This document shows, one piece after another, positions 7,961 to 16,777 of a stretch of 64,000 bases of DNA. Below the pieces are notes generated by a model that saw only the letters and a program-made list of their open reading frames with translations, was not told the origin of the DNA and did not search any database. Position 1 is the stretch's first letter. Each line of letters begins with the position of its first letter. Source of the stretch: Microbacterium sp. (GTDB lineage: Bacteria; Actinomycetota; Actinomycetes; Actinomycetales; Microbacteriaceae); assembly GCF_031178445.1 (NCBI RefSeq), contig NZ_JAPSIY010000010.1:62001-126000 (forward strand), written 5' to 3'. The position numbers and the translations under genes were made by a program.

Positions 7961-9667
7961 ATGGATCTGATCATCATCGGACTGCTCGGCGGTCTCATCA
8001 CCGGCATATCGCCGTGCATCCTGCCGGTGCTGCCGGTCATCTTCCTGACAGGAGGTGCGCAGTCCGCACGCTTCGAAGGGGAGACAGCGCCGGCGTCCAG
8101 GGCCAGGCCGTTCCTGGTCATCGCCGGCCTGGTGCTGAGCTTCAGCCTCGTCACGCTCGCCGGCTCGCTGCTCCTCGGGCTGCTGAACCTGCCCCAGGAC
8201 GTGATCCGCTGGGTCGGCATCGTGGTGCTGATCCTGCTGGGCGTCGGCCTGCTCATACCGCGCTTCGAGCAACTGCTCGAGAAACCGTTCCAGTGGATCC
8301 CTCGCAAAGAGGTGCGCAACAACGGCAGCGGCTTCGGAGTCGGGCTCGCCCTTGGGGCCGTGTTCGTGCCGTGCGCAGGTCCCGTGCTCGCCGCGATCAT
8401 CGTGGCCGGGTCGACCGGGCGCATCGGCATCGACACCGTGGCGCTCACCGTATCGTTCGCCCTCGGTGTCGCCGTGCCGCTGCTCGCGTTCGCGCTCGCC
8501 GGCCGGGGACTGATCGAGAGGATCCGGGCGTTCCGCTCCCGCGAGCGCGGTCTGCGCATCGCCGCGGGGATCGCGATGATCGCCCTCGCGGTCGGATTGG
8601 CGTTCAACGTCCCGCAGATGCTGCAGCGACTGCTGCCCGACTACACCGCGGGTCTTCAGGAGGACCTGGCAGAACAGCAGGGCGACGCGCTCGACCTCGG
8701 AGGCCTCGTCACCGACGAGAACCGCGAACTCGACAACTGCACCAACGGGGCGACCGTGCTCGAGGAGTGCGGTCAGGCGCCGGCCATCCGCGGCATCCAG
8801 GAATGGCTCAACACGCCCGACGGCGAGGCGCTCGAACTGGAGCAGCTGCGCGGACAGGTGGTGCTCATCGACTTCTGGGCGTACTCGTGCATCAACTGCC
8901 AGCGTTCGATACCGCACGTCGTCGCCTGGGACGAGGCCTATCGTGACGCCGGACTGCAGGTCATCGGCATCCACTCGCCCGAGTACGCGTTCGAGAAGGA
9001 ACCCGACAACGTCCGCGCCGGCATCCGCGATTTCGGCATCGAGTATCCGGTCGCGCTCGACAACACGCTGTCGACCTGGACGGCGTATCGCAACCGGTAC
9101 TGGCCCGCGCACTACCTCATCGACGCCGAAGGCGTGGTGCGGCACATCTCCTTCGGTGAAGGCAACTACGCGGCCACCGAGAAGATGATCCGCGAGCTGC
9201 TCGTGGACGCCGACCTGTCCGTATCGCTCCCGCCCGCGACCGAGGTCGCCGACGACACGCCGGAGCTCGGCGCCACGACGAGGGAGACGTTCCTCGGATC
9301 GGCGAAGGACGTCAACTACGGCGGTGACGGCGACTACCGTGCCGGCACTTCGACGTATGCCTTTCCCGCGGCGCAACCCGACGACTCGTTCGCGCTGGAC
9401 GGGCGCTGGCGCATCGAGACGCAGTACGCGACTCCCGCCACGCAGGATGCCGCTGACGTACGGCTGTCGTACCGGGCGTCGGAGGTCAGGATCGTGCTGG
9501 CAGGCACCGGCGAGGTGACCGTGCGCGACGGGGAGGGCGAAAGCCGCACCTTCACCGTCGAGGGCACTCCGCGATCGTACGGCCTCATCGACGGCGAGCC
9601 GCGCGAGGGGGAGCTCACCCTCCAGGTCTCACCGGGGGTGCAGGTGTACTCGTTCACCTTCGGATGA
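7961..9667 (+). CDS. dipZ: DipZ: CcdA membrane domain fused to thioredoxin-like domain
   Basis: A 568-residue membrane protein that should move reductant across the membrane to exported thiols. The N-terminal CcdA/DsbD module (about 1-240) holds paired cysteine motifs [11 protein letters not shown] and [13 protein letters not shown] TlpA/thioredoxin domain follows (about 285-420) with [11 protein letters not shown] (Cys310 and Cys313). The C-terminal beta-sandwich (about 440-568) is typical of DipZ. The ATG at 7961 has GGAAGG upstream; longer in-frame versions are not homologous. It heads a likely operon with sigK (34 nt) and rskA, the arrangement known from the mycobacterial SigK regulon. 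Confidence 0.9.
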   Translation: MDLIIIGLLGGLITGISPCILPVLPVIFLTGGAQSARFEGETAPASRARPFLVIAGLVLSFSLVTLAGSLLLGLLNLPQDVIRWVGIVVLILLGVGLLIPRFEQLLEKPFQWIPRKEVRNNGSGFGVGLALGAVFVPCAGPVLAAIIVAGSTGRIGIDTVALTVSFALGVAVPLLAFALAGRGLIERIRAFRSRERGLRIAAGIAMIALAVGLAFNVPQMLQRLLPDYTAGLQEDLAEQQGDALDLGGLVTDENRELDNCTNGATVLEECGQAPAIRGIQEWLNTPDGEALELEQLRGQVVLIDFWAYSCINCQRSIPHVVAWDEAYRDAGLQVIGIHSPEYAFEKEPDNVRAGIRDFGIEYPVALDNTLSTWTAYRNRYWPAHYLIDAEGVVRHISFGEGNYAATEKMIRELLVDADLSVSLPPATEVADDTPELGATTRETFLGSAKDVNYGGDGDYRAGTSTYAFPAAQPDDSFALDGRWRIETQYATPATQDAADVRLSYRASEVRIVLAGTGEVTVRDGEGESRTFTVEGTPRSYGLIDGEPREGELTLQVSPGVQVYSFTFG

Positions 9668-9701
9668 GGCGCGGCGCGCAACACGACGAGGAGGATGCGG
9701 C

Positions 9702-10301
9702 ATGCTTGTGGAGATGGTCATCGACGGCGTGGACGTGCCGGAGGACGGTTCGGCGGGAGATCTCGCCGCCGACCTCCTCGTTCGCGTCGCACGCGGAGAC
9801 CGGCAGGCGTTCGCCGAGCTGTACGACATGCTCTCCTCGCGGGTCTTCGCCCTCATCCTCCGCGTGCTGGTGAACCGCTCACAGAGCGAGGAGGTGCTGC
9901 AGGAGGTCTTCCTCGAGATCTGGCAATCCGCAGGGCGCTTCGCTCCGAACAAGGGTCAGGGACGATCCTGGGTGCTCACGATCGCGCATCGCCGGGCCGT
10001 CGACCGCGTCCGGTCGTCGCAGGCGAGTGCCGATCGAGACAACCGCATCGGCGTGAGGGATATCGACGCCGACCGTGATCTCGTCGCCGAGGCGGTGGAA
10101 TCGCGGATGGAAGGGGACAGAGTGGTGGCGGCCCTGGCCACACTGCCAGAGGCTCAGCAGGAAGCACTCGTCCTCGCATACTACGGCGGATACAGCCAGA
10201 GCGAGATCGCGGCTCTGGTGGGAACGCCACTGGGGACCATCAAGACGAGGATGAGAGACGGGCTCTCGAGACTGCGCACGGAACTGGGGGTGATCGCATG
10301 A
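9702..10301 (+). CDS. sigK: ECF sigma factor SigK
   Basis: A 199-residue group 4 sigma factor. Region 2 (about 30-95; FAELYDMLSSRVFALILRVL then EEVLQEVFLEIWQ) and region 4 (about 140-195; EALVLAYYGGYSQSEIAALV, TPLGTIKTRMRDGL) are intact. GAGGAGG 6 nt before the ATG sets the start. The stop overlaps the anti-sigma gene by 4 nt. With rskA downstream and dipZ upstream this matches the SigK locus. Assignment to SigK rather than the related SigL-like factors rests mainly on this context. Confidence 0.88.
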   Translation: MLVEMVIDGVDVPEDGSAGDLAADLLVRVARGDRQAFAELYDMLSSRVFALILRVLVNRSQSEEVLQEVFLEIWQSAGRFAPNKGQGRSWVLTIAHRRAVDRVRSSQASADRDNRIGVRDIDADRDLVAEAVESRMEGDRVVAALATLPEAQQEALVLAYYGGYSQSEIAALVGTPLGTIKTRMRDGLSRLRTELGVIA

Positions 10302-11113
10302 ACAGGGACGAGTTCGCCGAACTCGCCGCAGGCCACGCGCTGCGCGCGCTGTCGGACGCTGACGAGCAGCGCTTCCAGCAGGAACTCGCCGCGCACCCCG
10401 AGTGGAGCGATCAGGTGGACGCCGACGAGGAGACCGTCGCGGCCTTGGCTGAGGCGCTGACTCCGGTCGCACCGCCGCCGGTCGTGCGCGACAGGCTGCT
10501 GGCCGCGATCTCCGGCGAATCGGCCGATGTCATGCCCGTCACGACCGAGCGTGCCGTGCCGACCGACGCGCCTGCCACGGCTGGCGGCACCGGTTCCGCT
10601 GAAGCCGGGCCGGCCGCCACGGTTCCGATCGGCCCGGAGGATGACGCCGTGCGAGGGCGCTGGAGCAGGCGGCTGTTCGCGTTGACCGCGAGCTTCGTGC
10701 TTCTGGTCGGTCTTGGAGTGGGTGCGGCCATCGTCATCCCGCAGCTTCTGCAGCCGCAGGCGGTGTCGGCACTCGAGCAGATCCGGTCTGCTGACGATGC
10801 CGAGCAGGCCAGCATCGAACTGCCCTCCGGCGGCGAGGCCACGGCGCACTGGTCGGAGGCACTGGGCAGCGTGGTGCTGGTCGCCAGCGGGCTCGAAGAT
10901 CTCGATGAGAAGAAGACCTATGAGCTGTGGTTCGTGCGCGGCGACGCTCCGGTGGCGGCGGGCACCTTCCGTCCCGAGGGAGGGGACGCGACGGCACTGC
11001 TCGAGGGACGGATGCGCGACGGCGACGTGATCGCCGTGACCGTGGAGCCGGCGGGCGGTTCTCCCACCGGCAAGCCGACCAGCGATCCGATCATCGTCAT
11101 CCCCACCGCCTGA
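10298..11113 (+). CDS. rskA: Anti-sigma-K factor RskA
   Basis: A 271-residue single-pass membrane anti-sigma factor. The cytosolic sigma-binding domain (about 1-75; FAELAAGHALRALSDADEQR) is followed by a Pro/Ala/Thr-rich linker, one membrane segment (about 126-148) and an extracytoplasmic RskA domain (about 155-270; YELWFVRGDAPVAAGTFRPE). It overlaps sigK in an ATGA junction, consistent with one-to-one synthesis. In mycobacteria RskA releases SigK after regulated proteolysis; redox input through DipZ is a plausible but unproven link here. Confidence 0.9.
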   Translation: MNRDEFAELAAGHALRALSDADEQRFQQELAAHPEWSDQVDADEETVAALAEALTPVAPPPVVRDRLLAAISGESADVMPVTTERAVPTDAPATAGGTGSAEAGPAATVPIGPEDDAVRGRWSRRLFALTASFVLLVGLGVGAAIVIPQLLQPQAVSALEQIRSADDAEQASIELPSGGEATAHWSEALGSVVLVASGLEDLDEKKTYELWFVRGDAPVAAGTFRPEGGDATALLEGRMRDGDVIAVTVEPAGGSPTGKPTSDPIIVIPTA

Positions 11114-11134
11114 CATCGGCGTACGCTGGATCGG

Positions 11135-11764
11135 GTGCCTGAACAGTTCCATCGCCCCATCCGGCGTCCGCCTGCCGCCTTCGACAACATCGTCGGCGCC
11201 GTTGATCCGGCCGAGCAATCCCGCATCGCGCATGCGACGGCATCCGCGCTCCTCGATCGCGCGCGCAAGGATGCGTCGGGCGAGACCACCGAGCGGCTGA
11301 TCGCCTTCGCCGCTGAGCACGGTATCGACGAGATCGCCGAATTGTGGGCGCATTCCCCGGCGCGCTCGCTGCCTGGAGCGCTGTGGCGGCTGTACCTGCT
11401 GCAGTTGGCGATCCGCGACGACGGTGCGACCACTGCCCTGCTGTACGAGCGCGGCCGCGTCGAACTGCGCACAGCGGACGCGGTGATCGCCGGTGCTCCG
11501 GCGCCTGCGAGCCCCGAAGAGCTGGTCGCCCTGGTCGACACCATTCTGCGCGGCGTGTTCCAGGGGGACTTCGCCATCGCACTCGACAGAGCCGCGGCAT
11601 ATTGTCGCGTGCAGGCGTCCGGCGCCACGCACCTCGCCGACGACTACGAGGCGTCCGAGCCGCAGCGCGCCAGCGACTTCACCCGTCGTGCGCTGCGGTT
11701 GAGCGGCTACGCCACGGACCTCTCGGACTCGTCCGCCGCGTGGCGGATCGGCGCCCTGAGCTGA
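11135..11764 (+). CDS. Conserved actinobacterial protein of unknown function
   Basis: A 209-residue soluble, mostly helical protein. I do not recognise a characterised family; homologues in related genomes are sometimes misnamed as an RNA polymerase subunit. The GTG start is preceded by TACGCT 7 nt upstream, so it is probably leaderless and independent of rskA despite the 21-nt gap. The body is rich in Ala, Leu and Glu, with no signal peptide or membrane segment. Nothing in the sequence indicates a catalytic site. Confidence 0.75.
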   Translation: MPEQFHRPIRRPPAAFDNIVGAVDPAEQSRIAHATASALLDRARKDASGETTERLIAFAAEHGIDEIAELWAHSPARSLPGALWRLYLLQLAIRDDGATTALLYERGRVELRTADAVIAGAPAPASPEELVALVDTILRGVFQGDFAIALDRAAAYCRVQASGATHLADDYEASEPQRASDFTRRALRLSGYATDLSDSSAAWRIGALS

Positions 11765-11818
11765 GCTTCCATCTGCTCGCGCCGCCCGCGGCGTCGCGGA
11801 GGCCCGGACACAGAAAGA

Positions 11819-11894
11819 CCGGGCCGCAAGAACGCCTCTCGGCGGAAGGCCGCTCGCAGCGGCAGAAGTTGGAGCCCGGGGTTATGCGGCCCGG
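11819..11894 (+). ncRNA. Candidate structured RNA
   Basis: A 10-bp perfect closing stem (CCGGGCCGCA at 11819-11828 with TGCGGCCCGG at 11885-11894) encloses two hairpins: CGCC/GGCG with loop TCTC (11833-11844) and GCCGCT/AGCGGC with loop CGC (11849-11863). An unpaired GTTGGAG-containing strand follows. The 188-nt gap contains no plausible gene. The downstream pabC-like gene has its own leaderless promoter (TAAGCT at 11941), so this is not clearly its leader. Strand is unproven. It matches no riboswitch or RNA family I know. Confidence 0.4.
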
Positions 11895-11952
11895 CCGATC
11901 AAGTGTAACGCGTCGCAGGCGCTGGTATTCCCTGGCGCTCTAAGCTCGTTGC

Positions 11953-12834
11953 ATGTCACTGCGCTTCGCCCTGATGATCGTCCCCGTCGATGCCGACGAC
12001 GAGCGCGAAGACTACGCGAGCACGTTCACCGTCGTCGACGCGTCGGCGCCCGCGCTCAGCGTCGGCGAGCTCAGCACGCAGCGCGGCGATGGGGTGTTCG
12101 AGTCCATCGGCGTGATCGACGGGCACGCGCAGGAGCTCGAGCCCCATGTGCGACGGCTCGAGCACTCCGCCCTGCTGTGCGACCTCCCCGCACCGAACCA
12201 CGAGCAGTGGCGGCAGGCGATCGCCGTCGCGGCATCCGCCTGCCCTCCCGGCGAAGCCGTGATCAAGCTGATCCTGAGCCGGGGCGTGGAACACGGCCCG
12301 ACGCCGACGGCCTGGGTGACCGCGGCCGTCGCGGCCGACTTCACGAGCGTGCGAAAGGACGGCGTGAGGGTGGTGACACTCGACCGCGGCTACGACCTCG
12401 GAGCGGGGGAGCGGGCGCCGTGGCTTCTGCTCGGCGCCAAGACCCTCTCGTACGCCGTCAACATGGCCGCGCTCCGCGAGGCGAAGCGCCGCGGCGCGGA
12501 CGACGCGATCTTCGTGACCAACGACGGGTTCGTGCTCGAGGCACCTACCGCATCCCTGATCCTGCGCTCGGGCGACAGGTTCGTCACGACCGCGCCGTCT
12601 GCCGGCATCCTGCACGGCACGACTCAGCTGAGCGTGTACGAGCACCTGAGCGCGCAGGGGTTCTCCTGCGACTACGCCGGCATCAGGACTTCCGAGCTGC
12701 TCGCGGCTGACGCGGCGTGGCTCGTCTCCAGCGTCCGCCTCGCCGCGCCGATCACTGCGGTCGACGGATCGCCGATCCCGGTGGACCCGCAGCTCACCGC
12801 CGACATCAACAGGTACCTGCTCTCGCCGCGGTGA
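11953..12834 (+). CDS. Class IV aminotransferase, aminodeoxychorismate lyase-like (PabC-like)
   Basis: A 293-residue fold-type IV PLP enzyme. The PLP lysine is Lys163 in LLGAKTLSYAVNMAALREAK, and the family strand DDAIFVTNDGFVLEAPTASL follows. It probably converts 4-amino-4-deoxychorismate to 4-aminobenzoate and pyruvate for folate synthesis; branched-chain or D-amino acid transaminase activity cannot be excluded. TAAGCT lies 6 nt before the ATG, a leaderless arrangement, and there is no ribosome site. It stands alone, with a terminator hairpin after it. Confidence 0.8.
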   Translation: MSLRFALMIVPVDADDEREDYASTFTVVDASAPALSVGELSTQRGDGVFESIGVIDGHAQELEPHVRRLEHSALLCDLPAPNHEQWRQAIAVAASACPPGEAVIKLILSRGVEHGPTPTAWVTAAVAADFTSVRKDGVRVVTLDRGYDLGAGERAPWLLLGAKTLSYAVNMAALREAKRRGADDAIFVTNDGFVLEAPTASLILRSGDRFVTTAPSAGILHGTTQLSVYEHLSAQGFSCDYAGIRTSELLAADAAWLVSSVRLAAPITAVDGSPIPVDPQLTADINRYLLSPR

Positions 12835-12842
12835 CCGTCAGC

Positions 12843-12868
12843 GTGGATGGGCATCTCTGCCCATCCAC
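12843..12868 (+). terminator. Terminator of the pabC-like gene
   Basis: A perfect 11-bp stem (GTGGATGGGCA) with a TCTC loop, 8 nt after the stop codon and upstream of the next gene's leaderless promoter. No T-run. Confidence 0.65.
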
Positions 12869-12909
12869 CGATGCGGTCGCGCACCAGCGGGTCGCATAGG
12901 GTTTCTCCT

Positions 12910-13713
12910 ATGAGCACACTCTGGAAACGCGCACTCGCGACCACGACCATCGCTCTCGTCGCAGGGCTCGGGCTGACCGCCTGCGGCACGGGGGGAAACG
13001 ACACGACCGACACGAAGGACAAGGGCGGTCAGAGCCAGACCGAAACGGCGCCCGAGGCGGCGTCGGGCACGATGACCGCTGATGACTTCGTCCAGCGGAT
13101 CAACGACGCCCAGTACGAGGCGGGATCGTCGCACTTCGTGCAGACGATGGACGTGCAGGGGCAGAAGATCGAGACCACCGGCGACGTCGTCGTCGACGAG
13201 GACCCGTCGAAGGTGAAGATGGCCATGACCATGGCAGGCGGCGTCGAGCTGCGCATGGTCGACGGCGAGCTCTACCTGAACATGGGCGAGGTGACCGGCG
13301 GCAAGTTCTACCAGGCGCCGAAGGACGGCAGCAACCCGATGGTGGAGCAGTTGAACTCCTCCGTCGGGCAGGCGAACATCGGCCAGCAGCTCGAGGCGTT
13401 CAAGACGGCCCTCAAGGACTTCAAGGCCGAGGAGGGCGCCGAGACGATCGACGGCGTCGAGACCACGAAGTACACCCTCACGCTCGACACGAAGAAGCTG
13501 TTCGAGGCGCAGAAGATCGAGGTGCCGGAGGGCGCCGACATCGGCGACACCATCGAGTACGAGATGTTCGTCGGATCCGATGACCTCCCTCGCCGCATCG
13601 TCATGGACATCGCGGGCACCGCGATGAACATGGAGTTCAGCAAGTGGGGTGAGGACGTCACCATCGAGGCGCCTCCCGCCGACCAGATCACCGACACGAT
13701 GCCGGGGGCCTGA
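12910..13713 (+). CDS. LppX/LprG-like lipoprotein
   Basis: A 267-residue predicted lipoprotein: signal peptide with lipobox LTAC and Cys25, a Thr/Asp/Glu-rich spacer (about 26-50), then a half-barrel domain (about 53-265) resembling the LppX/LprAFG or DUF6612 group that carries lipids or other hydrophobic cargo. The ATG at 12910 sits 7 nt after TAGGGT (12897-12902), indicating leaderless expression. A strong terminator follows. Ligand unknown. Confidence 0.8.
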   Translation: MSTLWKRALATTTIALVAGLGLTACGTGGNDTTDTKDKGGQSQTETAPEAASGTMTADDFVQRINDAQYEAGSSHFVQTMDVQGQKIETTGDVVVDEDPSKVKMAMTMAGGVELRMVDGELYLNMGEVTGGKFYQAPKDGSNPMVEQLNSSVGQANIGQQLEAFKTALKDFKAEEGAETIDGVETTKYTLTLDTKKLFEAQKIEVPEGADIGDTIEYEMFVGSDDLPRRIVMDIAGTAMNMEFSKWGEDVTIEAPPADQITDTMPGA

Positions 13714-13725
13714 GCCCCGCACCGC

Positions 13726-13762
13726 AGAGGCCCCCTCGGAATCCGATTCCGAGGGGGCCTCT
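13726..13762. terminator. Bidirectional terminator
   Basis: A perfect 17-bp stem (AGAGGCCCCCTCGGAAT) with a CCG loop sits between the convergent lipoprotein and pstB genes and can serve both. Confidence 0.85.
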
Positions 13763-13804
13763 CCGTCAGCCGGGTCAGGCGGCAGCCCGGCGGTCAGTCG
13801 CCGA

Positions 13805-14584
13805 TCAACCGAAGCGACCCGAGACGTAGTCCTCTGTCGCCTGCACCGACGGAGTCGTGAAGATCGTCCTGGTGTCGTCGTACTCGATGAGGTTGCCCGG
13901 CTTGCCGGTGCCCGCGATGTTGAAGAAGGCCGTCTTGTCGCTCACGCGTGAGGCCTGCTGCATGTTGTGGGTGACGATCACCACGGTGTACTCGTTCTTC
14001 AGCTCGCCGATCAGCTCCTCGATCGCGTACGTCGAGATCGGGTCGAGCGCAGAGCACGGCTCGTCCATGAGGATCACCTCGGGGGAGACGGCGATCGCCC
14101 GGGCGATGCACAGGCGCTGCTGCTGGCCGCCGGACAGGCCGGATCCGGGCTTGTCGAGGCGGTCCTTCACCTCGTTCCAGAGGTTCGCGCCGACGAGCGA
14201 GCGCTCGACGAGGGCGTCCTGGTCGCTCTTGGACATCTTGCCGTTGTTCAGCTTGACGCCGGCCAGCACGTTCTCCTTGATCGACATCGTCGGGAACGGG
14301 TTGGGGCGCTGGAAGACCATGCCCACCTGGCGGCGCACCAGCACAGGGTCGACGCCGGGGCCGTACAGGTCCTTGCCATCGAGCAGCACCTCGCCCTCGA
14401 CGCGTGCGCCGGGGATGACCTCGTGCATGCGGTTGAGCGTGCGCAGGAACGTGGACTTGCCGCATCCGGACGGTCCGATGAACGCGGTGACCGTGCGCGG
14501 CTGGATCTCGAGGGACACGCCCTCGACGGCGAGGAAGTCGCCGTAGTACACGTTCAGATCGTTGACTTCGATGCTCTTGGACAT
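13805..14584 (-). CDS. pstB: Phosphate ABC transporter ATP-binding protein PstB
   Basis: A 259-residue ATPase of the high-affinity phosphate importer. Walker [10 protein letters not shown] (37-45), signature LSGGQQQR, Walker B with [13 protein letters not shown] and the switch His in IVTHNMQQ are all present. Length is typical of PstB. Last gene of pstSCAB on the minus strand, 27 nt after pstA. Phosphate control is expected through the PHO box before pstS. Confidence 0.97.
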   Translation of the reverse strand: MSKSIEVNDLNVYYGDFLAVEGVSLEIQPRTVTAFIGPSGCGKSTFLRTLNRMHEVIPGARVEGEVLLDGKDLYGPGVDPVLVRRQVGMVFQRPNPFPTMSIKENVLAGVKLNNGKMSKSDQDALVERSLVGANLWNEVKDRLDKPGSGLSGGQQQRLCIARAIAVSPEVILMDEPCSALDPISTYAIEELIGELKNEYTVVIVTHNMQQASRVSDKTAFFNIAGTGKPGNLIEYDDTRTIFTTPSVQATEDYVSGRFG

Positions 14585-14611
14585 ATCGGGTTCCTTCGGG
14601 TCGGATGCGGC

Positions 14612-15694
14612 TCAGCGGCCGGCGGTCTTGGGGGCGAACCACTTTGCGATCAGACGCGCGACGAGGTTCAGCAGCATGACGATGAGGATCAGCGTGAGAG
14701 CGGCGGCCCACGCACGCGCCACCGATGCGTCGGCGGCGGTTCCCTGGTTCATGTAGGAGTTGTAGGCGAACACGGGCAGGGTCATCATCTGACCGTTGAA
14801 CAGGTTCGTGTTCAGGCTCGCAGTGAAGCCGGCGGTCAGCAGCAGCGGGGCCGTCTCGCCGATGACGCGGGCGATGGCGAGCATCACCGAGGTGGTGATG
14901 CCGGCGATCGAGGTAGGCAGCACGACCTTGAGGATCGTCAGCCACTTCGGCACGCCCAGCGCGTAGGAGGCTTCGCGCAGCTCGTTGGGCACGATGCGCA
15001 GCAGCTCCTCGCTTCCGCGCACGACGACGGGGACCATGAGCACGGCCAGCGCCAGAGCGCCCATGAATCCCATCGAGATGCCGGGCCGGACGAGCAGGGC
15101 GAACACCGAGTAGATGAACAGACCGGCGACGATCGACGGGATGCCCGTCATCACGTCCACCAGGAAGGTGATGGCCTTCGCGATGCGGCCGCGGCCGTAC
15201 TCGACGAGGTAGATCGAGGTCATCAGACCCACGGGAACGGCGATGACGGCGGCAGTCAGCGTGATCAGCACCGTGCCCCAGATGGCGTGCACGATGCCAC
15301 CGCCGTCGCCGACGATGTTGCGCATCGAGTACGAGAAGAACTCGGCGTCGAAACGCTGGATGCCGTTCGCGGCGACGGTCCACAGCAGCGAGATCAGCGG
15401 CAGCAGCGCGATCGTGAAGGCCGTGGCGACCAGGGCCGTCATGAGCCGGTCGACCGCCTTGCGGCGACTCTCGGCGATGGACGAGATCACGGTGATCAGC
15501 ACCATGTAGGCCAGCACGCCGACTATCACGGCGCCTGCGATGTTGAAGTCGGCCAGGTCGCCGCCCGCGGCCATCACGCCGAAGACCGCGAAGGAGCAGA
15601 CGAAGGATGCGCCCAGCAGCGCCCAGGGGGCCCAGCCCGCCAGGCGGCCGGTGGTGAGCGTCGCGTTGCGGGCGGGAGCGGTGATCGAGGTCAT
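14612..15694 (-). CDS. pstA: Phosphate ABC transporter permease PstA
   Basis: A 360-residue inner-membrane subunit of the phosphate importer. Three N-terminal hydrophobic segments precede the conserved permease core with the EAA-type loop (ELREASYALGVPKWLTILKV). It is longer than many PstA proteins because of the N-terminal segments, common in actinobacteria. The start lies one base after the pstC stop, indicating coupling. Confidence 0.95.
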   Translation of the reverse strand: MTSITAPARNATLTTGRLAGWAPWALLGASFVCSFAVFGVMAAGGDLADFNIAGAVIVGVLAYMVLITVISSIAESRRKAVDRLMTALVATAFTIALLPLISLLWTVAANGIQRFDAEFFSYSMRNIVGDGGGIVHAIWGTVLITLTAAVIAVPVGLMTSIYLVEYGRGRIAKAITFLVDVMTGIPSIVAGLFIYSVFALLVRPGISMGFMGALALAVLMVPVVVRGSEELLRIVPNELREASYALGVPKWLTILKVVLPTSIAGITTSVMLAIARVIGETAPLLLTAGFTASLNTNLFNGQMMTLPVFAYNSYMNQGTAADASVARAWAAALTLILIVMLLNLVARLIAKWFAPKTAGR

Positions 15695-15695
15695 G

Positions 15696-16682
15696 TCAGT
15701 TCGCTCCAGAGAACTCGGCGCGGCGGGCGACGATCCAGCGCGCCACGGCGTTGACCGCGAAGGTCACGATGAACAGGATCAGACCCGTGGCGATGAGCGT
15801 GTTCACGCCGGTGTCGTGCGCCTCGGGGAACGCCAGTGCGATGTTCGCCGGGATCGGCGTGGGGTTGGTGGCCGTGAGCACCAGGAAGCTGTATACGGCC
15901 GCGGGGGAGAGCACCATGGTCACGGCCATGGTCTCTCCGAGCGCGCGGCCGAGCGCGAGCATCACGGCCGACACCATGCCGCCGCGCGCGAACGGCAGGA
16001 CGGCCATGCGCACCATCTCCCAGCGGGTGGCGCCGAGCGCGAGCGCGGCCTCCTCGTGGAGCTTCGGGGTCTGCAGGAACACCTCGCGGCAGATGGCGGT
16101 CATGATCGGGATCACCATGACCGCCAGCACGAGGGACGCGGTCATGATGGTCTTGCCCGTCGAGGACACCTGACCGCCGAAGAGCGGGAACCAACCCGCG
16201 TTGGCGTTCAGCCAGGCGTAGACCGGCTGCAGCAGGGGCGCGAGCACCAGGCCGCCCCACAGGCCGAACACGACGGAGGGCACAGCGGCGAGCAGGTCGA
16301 TGACGTAGCCCAGCACGCCGGCCAGGCGGCGCGGGGCGTAGTGGGAGATGAACAGGGCGATGCCGATGGAGATGGGAGTGGCGATCAGCAGGGCGATGAG
16401 CGAGGCCCACACGGTGCCGAAAGCAAGCGGACCGACGTACTCCCAGAACGACCGGCCCTCGAGGATGTGGTTGTCGGTCGTGTCCGGTGCGAAGGCCGGC
16501 AGGCTCTGCACGATGAGGAACGTGGCGACCGCCGCGAGCACGACGAGGATGACGATCCCCGCGCCGAGTGCGGTGCCGGAGAAGACGCGGTCGCCCAGCC
16601 TCTGCTTCGCCTTGATCGGCGCCGGGCGCGACGCAGAAGGCGCGGGAGCTTCGGGTGGCGCCGAGGTGGTCATCGTGGTCAT
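15696..16682 (-). CDS. pstC: Phosphate ABC transporter permease PstC
   Basis: A 328-residue membrane permease partner of PstA. An Ala/Pro-rich cytosolic N-terminus (about 1-35) precedes six membrane segments and the EAA loop (HEEAALALGATRWEMVRMAV). ATG at 16682 is chosen for GGAG 4 nt upstream. A strong hairpin lies between pstS and this gene, which would leave binding protein in excess of permease. Confidence 0.95.
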   Translation of the reverse strand: MTTMTTSAPPEAPAPSASRPAPIKAKQRLGDRVFSGTALGAGIVILVVLAAVATFLIVQSLPAFAPDTTDNHILEGRSFWEYVGPLAFGTVWASLIALLIATPISIGIALFISHYAPRRLAGVLGYVIDLLAAVPSVVFGLWGGLVLAPLLQPVYAWLNANAGWFPLFGGQVSSTGKTIMTASLVLAVMVIPIMTAICREVFLQTPKLHEEAALALGATRWEMVRMAVLPFARGGMVSAVMLALGRALGETMAVTMVLSPAAVYSFLVLTATNPTPIPANIALAFPEAHDTGVNTLIATGLILFIVTFAVNAVARWIVARRAEFSGAN

Positions 16683-16723
16683 GATCTCCGGTTTCGGGTG
16701 GATGCGGGATTCGGTGCTGACCC

Positions 16724-16763
16724 TCCGATGCCCTCGCGCCGGATCGGACGCGAGGGCATCGGA
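16724..16763 (-). terminator. Attenuating hairpin between pstS and pstC
   Basis: A perfect 15-bp stem (TCCGATGCCCTCGCG) with a 10-nt loop inside the pst operon, 14 nt after the pstS stop. It probably acts as a partial terminator or protects the 3' end of pstS mRNA, so that the binding protein is made in excess. Confidence 0.6.
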
Positions 16764-16777
16764 GTCAGGAAGGCGTG

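Noticed and set aside
7811..9376. Upstream extension of the FAS1 lipoprotein frame
   Set aside because: The extension is antisense to dipZ; the true start at 7810 has a ribosome site and begins a lipoprotein signal peptide.
10181..11632. A 483-codon minus-strand frame across rskA and the next gene
   Set aside because: No recognisable motif, and it is antisense to two genes with clear starts and overlaps.
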